From positions 5,071 to 31,776 of the forward strand of contig JBBBWG010003214.1 of assembly GCA_037176905.1 (NCBI GenBank): DNA of 26,706 nt. Reading direction: 5' to 3'. The stretch's first letter is position 1, and every line of letters begins with the position of its first letter. The stretch is from Azolla pinnata. Taxonomy: Eukaryota > Streptophyta > Polypodiopsida > Salviniales > Salviniaceae. The notes beneath the pieces are model-generated. The model did no database searches, was not told the origin of the DNA, and worked only from the letters and a program-made list of their open reading frames with translations. Below, in pieces: positions 21,635 through 26,706 of this stretch. The position numbers and the translations under genes are program-made.

Positions 21635-24600
21635 ATGCTGCCTCTGCAGGCGCCATCGCCATCGCCATCGCCGTCGCCATCGCCGTCGCCGTCGACCATC
21701 GCCATCTCCGCTGGCATGCCCCCGTTGATCCTTCCCATCAACAACCGCCGCGGATCTGCTCCCCTCCGATGCCAAGGTTCCATCTCTTCCTCCATCCTCA
21801 TTCGTCTGCTCCGCTTGCTTTGAGTTTCGGCTCCCCTCTTTTCTTCTTTCCCCGCCCCCCCTCTCCTCTCCATACTCCTTTGATTGCCTCACGGTGTCTC
21901 TTCCTGTTTCTCCTGCCGCAGCTCAGCTACCGTCCCCGGGGCCGATCCGGTCAAGTGGGACGACAGAGGATCCCGCCATTCCGCGGCTTTCATCTGACCA
22001 GGTGAGCTTATTTCTGTATATTTCAACTAGTGTTCCTCTCCATTCACTTCTGTTGCTTTTGAAGTTCGATTTTCTTCTTTGAAGCGATGATTCAGCTCAA
22101 TATGCCTACATTTGATGGTTTTCTCCTTGCAAGCGATGGTTGATTCAAAATTTTGATTTTTGCGGCTGCTTTTCTCAGTAGGAATCATTAAACTCAAGAC
22201 ATTAAAAAATCAAGCAAAATGCCGGGTTTTAGTCTTTGCTGTTTCAAGTGCGAATTTGAAGCATCAAAGCCAAGATAAAAGTGGAGAGAAATATCCAAAC
22301 CAAATCCTGGTTTGAGTCAGGCCTATGTTTCAAACAATGGAATCCGCAGTCCGTGATCAAAAGAAATGTGCAAAACAACATCTTGTTTGATACGATGCGA
22401 TGCATTGCGTGATCTGATGCATGATCCTAGTCAACCCAAATCTCCCGAGCTATGCTTTAAAATTATTTAGTCGAAATAGCTGGACCCATCCATTTGGATG
22501 AACTTATAGCTTGATGCAGTGCATTATAGAACAATGGGATTAACAGGGGTATATTACTAAGAAATGGTTCGGACCATTCTTAAGTAGGAGACAGTGTTAC
22601 AAGTTCTTCAGTGTTCAATTCATTTGAAAGAGAAGAAGGTACTACCGTTGGATTGTATGATGTTGAAGTTGTGATATCTTACATTCTATATCTTGAATAG
22701 TAACTGTAGACATGCTTTGGGGATAGTCTGGGGATAGTCTGGGAGTCTGGGGATAGTCTGGAAGAAGGTACTACCGTTGGATTGTATGATGTTGAAGTTG
22801 TGATATCTTACATTCTATATCTTGAATAGTAAAGGAAATCCAGTTTTGAATGGCCCAACTTTAAGCTCATAACAAAGAATTATGGCGGCTGGATTGCCAC
22901 ACATGTTCTCCAACAAGTTTGGACAGACAAAAGGTGTATGGTTAACCTTGCTTCTCAACATGTCTAGTTAAGCTCTGGACCAGATGCTATCATTCGTGCG
23001 ATAAGATTGGCTTTCCTTCACAGCCCCCTAAAAGTTTAGGAGGATTGCGCTTTGAAAAACTGCCTTAACTTCTCAACTTCAAGTGCCTAGGTGCAAATAT
23101 CTAACGTCTGATGACTGAATTCCATCCCAGCAATAAGTATACTTCTTAGGCCTTTGCAGACTACCCAGTCTTCATCATTAATGTAGACTTTGTAGCCCCC
23201 TTGACTCTGGCCCGTATAAGTGACAACTGTATTGACCTTATGTTTGCATTTGCGGCCTGCAATGCTGATGGAGTTGGGCCTCACATGAGTTAGGCTTATC
23301 AATGAGGAGTTAGTCTTTGAGTTTCACACAGTAGTTTCGAAAGATTGCCCTTTCCTCTGCTAATGTTCATGTTATATCAATTCCCCTGACTCAGCGGAAA
23401 CACACAACCACGAGTTTTACTCTTACAGAATCTTCAGTCTTCCATAACATCGGACCTCAATAGTGATTGAAGGTAGTAGCAGGGAGCGAGAGCTACATCA
23501 ATACACACCATATGGATCCATACAATATGCATTGTAATATAAAACCATTTTTCAATTATATCATCATGATACAAACATAAAAATATATTCTTTTGGAAGC
23601 ATCTCCCTTTAATACATGGTTCCATGATAAATTAGGATATTTCATTGGAAGTTTTGAGTTACATTTTGACAATAAGAAAACAGTATATTTCAACAGTTTA
23701 TTTGAAAATGTTCCTGATACAAACCTTTGGCTTGCTTCAGGCTATTTCTAAATTACGAGAGAATGGTTTGAAGTCAACTTATAATGGAGCCTACAAAGCA
23801 ATGTATTCGAGTATCCTTGGAGGCATTGTCACAGATCCTGCAATGATGCTCATTCCGCTTGATGATCATATGGTTCATCGGGGACATGGAGTGTTTGATA
23901 CTGCATTGATATTCGAGGGGTATGTGTTGTTGTGCTTACAATCTCGGAGTAGATAGCTGTGAAGATAAACTCTGTTCTACATACATGCATATGACAAGCC
24001 TAGATTTACAATTGACGCTTAGAACTTGATCAGCATATGATAGGACTCCCTTGCAACTATACGGTGCACTGGATATTTGAGCTGTCTTTTTTCTTTTCCT
24101 TTATCTGTAGAGAGAAAGGAAGCATCGAATATGAGCACAAAGCATAAAGATTGTGATCACCTTTCACAACCAATTTCAAGGAAGCGATGTATCTTGTGTA
24201 GATAATCCACTTAAGCAGTGCCTTACCTACACATGCATGCTACCATTTAATGTTTTTTATCTGGCATGACGTTTTGTACAGATTTCATTTGTACATGTCA
24301 TAGCTCTTTTTCTCGTAACTAGACTGACTTATAAATTTAGTTCATATACTGATTTGCCATCAACATTTCTGAAACACAAAATAATCTTTGTCACTGCTCT
24401 AAGACATAGGCTCATGATTGATGCTAGAAATTCTGACATAATGTCATTATTAATCAGCATTGCTCAGCAACATTGATACATAATTCAGACAAGATTAAGT
24501 CATGGAGGCCCAGGAAACCTTCTCAAGATTGTCTGTTAAATTGAATGTCTTTCGGAAAGTAGACAGAAAAATTTTGACATCAATTAGGGTACAGGTGCAT

Positions 24601-26444
24601 GCATGAAACATAGAACCTTTAAATATAGTTATTGTTAGATGCTAGATCTAATTGTAAGCATAGATAAGGAAATAAAAGAAAGCCACCCCCTTAGCTGACG
24701 GTGAGAGACAAATCCACATGTCAATGAGCATCTCATACCACCACGGACGGTCATAAAATCATATCTTGGGTTGAAAGACGGGAGCCTTGCTACACCTTAC
24801 AAGAGTCTCAACTTCATCAGAAGATCATGTGAACTAAGAGAGAGCGACCCTCTTATATAGAGCTAAACCATAGGTCCCTGGTCTATTTAACTCTTGATCA
24901 CTTCTTTATGTGCAATGGTCAAGTGGAGAGACACAACTGGTTATCTTTCATCATAGATTTGAATGTCTTCAATTTTGATTCTTTCTTTCTGACGTGTTTA
25001 ACATACACTGACTGACTATGATGTCCATGATATGACTTCTCTTGATCTGTTACGGCCGTGCTCATCACAGCTATAATACCAATTGGTGCAGGAGGTTTGC
25101 CCGGATTCATGTCAGGGTTGTCTTTCTTAATTAAATGTCTTTGGATTTAATAAAATCAATGGTCTAACAAGGCGAAACCATACTAGAGTAAGAATCTCTA
25201 ATGAGTTGCAGAAGATATTCAAATTTTTCCTCTTAAGCTCATTTGTCCTCCGCCATTATTGTGTCTACAAGGCCTTTGAACATTTTATAACGATGCGTGT
25301 TTTGTCATATGTGCAGTCTCTATTGAATGTATAAACAGAAGCATGATGGAGAGTTGTTTTGGACCTCTAAATAGGCACATGCACCATCTGTACTAATGTG
25401 AAATCTCTGTTCAAAGTATTGTTATAGAATTGATTCTAAGACACCGTGAATTGTCCAATGGAATATGTCATCTTTAAGCTAGTGTACACAGTGGAGAGCT
25501 GCCACTGAGGGTTGTACGATCTGAACTCATTTCAATACATTTTTTCCAGGTATCTTTATGAACTGGATTTGCATTTAGATCGGCTTCTTAGATCAGCATG
25601 TGCAGCCAAAATAATTCCCCCTTTCAGTAGAGCAGTGCTGAGGAAAATTCTAGTGGAAACTGTTGCGGCATCGCATTGTAAGAACGGTTCTCTGAGGTAT
25701 TGGATTTCAGCTGGTCCAGGTGATTTTAACCTTTCGTCAAAGCAATGCAAAGAGGCTGCTTTTTATGCGATAGTACTCGGATACAATCAGAAACTTTTTG
25801 AACCAGTATCAGTCATAACGTCCTCTATACCATTGAAGCCTCCTATGTTTGCTACCATGAAGAATGTGAACTACCTTCCAAATGTGCTGTCACTATTGGA
25901 GGCTGAAGGAAAAGGGGCATATACAAGTATATGGGTGGATGATGAAGGCTATGTTGCAGAAGGGCCTAACATGAACGTTGCATTTGTGAACCAGATAGGG
26001 GAACTGATTATGCCCTCGTTTGACAAGATACTCTCCGGATGTACTGCATTGCGAACCCTTGTTTTAGCTCAACAGCTGCTGGCTTCAGAACCTTGGTCTA
26101 TCCAATTAAAAGGCGTGAGAACTTGTTCAGTCAAAGTGGAGGAAGGAAAAGCTGCTGCTGAAATGATGCTGATTGGAAGTGGCAATCCTATTGTTCCTGT
26201 TATCAAATGGGATGAACAACAGATAGGCAATGGTAATGCAATTGCATACATACATACATACTTGAAATCTATATACATCCCAATTCTGAATCTAAGATTT
26301 AGACTTGGATTCTAACTCGCTTTAGGTGCATGTATGATGCCAGGTAAACCCGGCCCTGTAACATTAGCTCTACAAGCCCTTCTGAAGGAGGACATGCTGA
26401 ATGGACCACTCACACATCGCGAGCCCATTCCTTACAAAGAATAA
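21635..26444 (+). CDS. DAT1: plastid class IV PLP aminotransferase, D-amino-acid transaminase / ADC lyase type (5 exons)
   Basis: This resembles Arabidopsis At5g57850, described both as a D-amino-acid transaminase (DAT1, acting on D-Met) and as aminodeoxychorismate lyase for the folate precursor p-aminobenzoate. Exons: 21635-21776, 21922-22001, 23741-23919, 25550-26232, 26326-26444. Phases match and give 400 residues. Residues 1 to about 48 form a Ser/Pro transit-peptide-like region with an SP repeat. The enzyme begins near residue 75: YKAMYSSILGGIVTDPA, DDHMVHRGHGVFDTA, YELDLHLDRLLRSA, GSLRYWISAGPGDF, SSIPLKPPMFATMKNVNYLP (Lys238 is the expected PLP Schiff-base lysine), YVAEGPNMNVAFV (Glu271), LSGCTALRTL and EMMLIGSG. 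The frame is also open upstream to an ATG at 21491, and the context of 21635 is weak, so the start is uncertain. Substrate cannot be settled from sequence. Confidence 0.93.
21652..21705 (+). repeat. in-frame CATCGC/CGTCGC repeat in the transit peptide
   Basis: A hexanucleotide repeat lies inside exon 1 of the aminotransferase gene and encodes alternating Ser-Pro. Changes by whole units keep the frame, so length could vary without breaking the protein. Because it lies in the predicted transit peptide, it should be removed on import. Confidence 0.85.
22632..22832. repeat. perfect 72-bp direct repeat around a GGGGATAGTCT cluster
   Basis: Copies at 22632-22703 and 22761-22832 are identical over 72 bp. 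The 57-bp spacer holds three GGGGATAGTCT units (22719, 22730, 22749) and one shortened GGGAGTCT. The structure lies in intron 2 of the aminotransferase gene. Perfect identity in intronic sequence indicates a recent duplication or an assembly artefact. Confidence 0.92.
24633..25169 (-). mobile_element. candidate solo LTR in aminotransferase intron 3
   Basis: Read on the minus strand, this 537-bp block starts TGTTAGACC and ends ATCTAACA, the TG...CA form usual for plant LTRs, with a short terminal inverted repeat TGTTAG/CTAACA. A TATA-box-like CTCTATATAAGAGGG lies near 24858, about 225 bp before the 3' end, where a U3/R boundary would fit. I see no matching 5-bp target duplications in the flanks, no internal region and no second LTR, so the call rests on ends and promoter layout only. 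Confidence 0.4.
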
Positions 26445-26706
26445 GTTGGATGTGTTATCTTTTGTTTGTCGAACATTCACCGGGGCCGCTTTGAGAAGGA
26501 ACTATAATAATTGATTTCAATGGGTTTGAAACACCCAAATTAGGCACATCTGAGGCTAAACAAACCGCTACCAGGGTCTCACCTATTGAATAAAAGGTTT
26601 GGTGAGCTGAGGAAGTTATAGAGGAAAGTTATCTTTACCATGACTGTCTATCTCACTTTGCATTATGATAATGCTTTGATGGATCTGAAGCATTCGGACT
26701 AATTTG
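26445..26706 (+). other. 3' untranslated region of the aminotransferase gene
   Basis: The sequence after the stop codon has no further gene. A canonical AATAAA lies at 26589-26594, about 145 bp after the stop, and could direct cleavage and polyadenylation. The window ends shortly after. Confidence 0.5.

Noticed and set aside
21364-21892. Minus-strand open frames of 169 and 114 residues
   Set aside because: They are shadows of the GC-rich first exon of the plus-strand aminotransferase gene and its CATCGC repeat.

Overview
The window is nuclear DNA of a land plant. The evidence is GT-AG introns throughout, telomere-type AAACCCT repeats, and four predicted genes for plant plastid or organelle proteins. 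Gene structure and protein divergence look more like a non-seed plant, such as a moss, than a crop angiosperm, but I cannot identify the species from sequence alone. All gene models were assembled by eye from splice sites, codon phase and family knowledge; no search or transcript data were used.

Layout: 1-2287 holds simple repeats and a 40-bp minisatellite, with no recognisable gene. 6107 down to 2288 (minus strand) is an 11-exon gene for a conserved plastid membrane protein of unknown function, with an apparent 1-nt frameshift in exon 2. 6108-7632 is a head-to-head intergenic region containing a 28-bp minisatellite built around the plant telo-box. 7633-13989 (plus) is a complete 18-exon protoporphyrinogen oxidase gene of the PPO2 type. 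13990-15258 is intergenic and contains a short interstitial telomere tract and a self-complementary ACATGT repeat. 15259-18966 (plus) is a complete 8-exon DWARF27-like carotenoid isomerase gene. 18967-21634 is intergenic and holds several copies of a dispersed repeat carrying perfect heat-shock-element triplets. 21635-26444 (plus) is a complete 5-exon class IV PLP aminotransferase gene of the D-amino-acid transaminase / aminodeoxychorismate lyase type.

The four genes do not form one pathway. PPO2 acts in tetrapyrrole synthesis, the D27-like protein in carotenoid isomerisation, and the aminotransferase in D-amino-acid or folate-precursor metabolism; the first gene is unassigned. All are predicted to be organellar. 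Transposon-derived candidates are a tRNA-type SINE in PPO2 intron 1 and a solo-LTR-like block in aminotransferase intron 3. The observations I would follow up first are the telo-box array in a divergent promoter, the in-frame upstream ATGs of PPO2, the repeat-borne heat-shock elements, and the frameshift in the unknown plastid gene.
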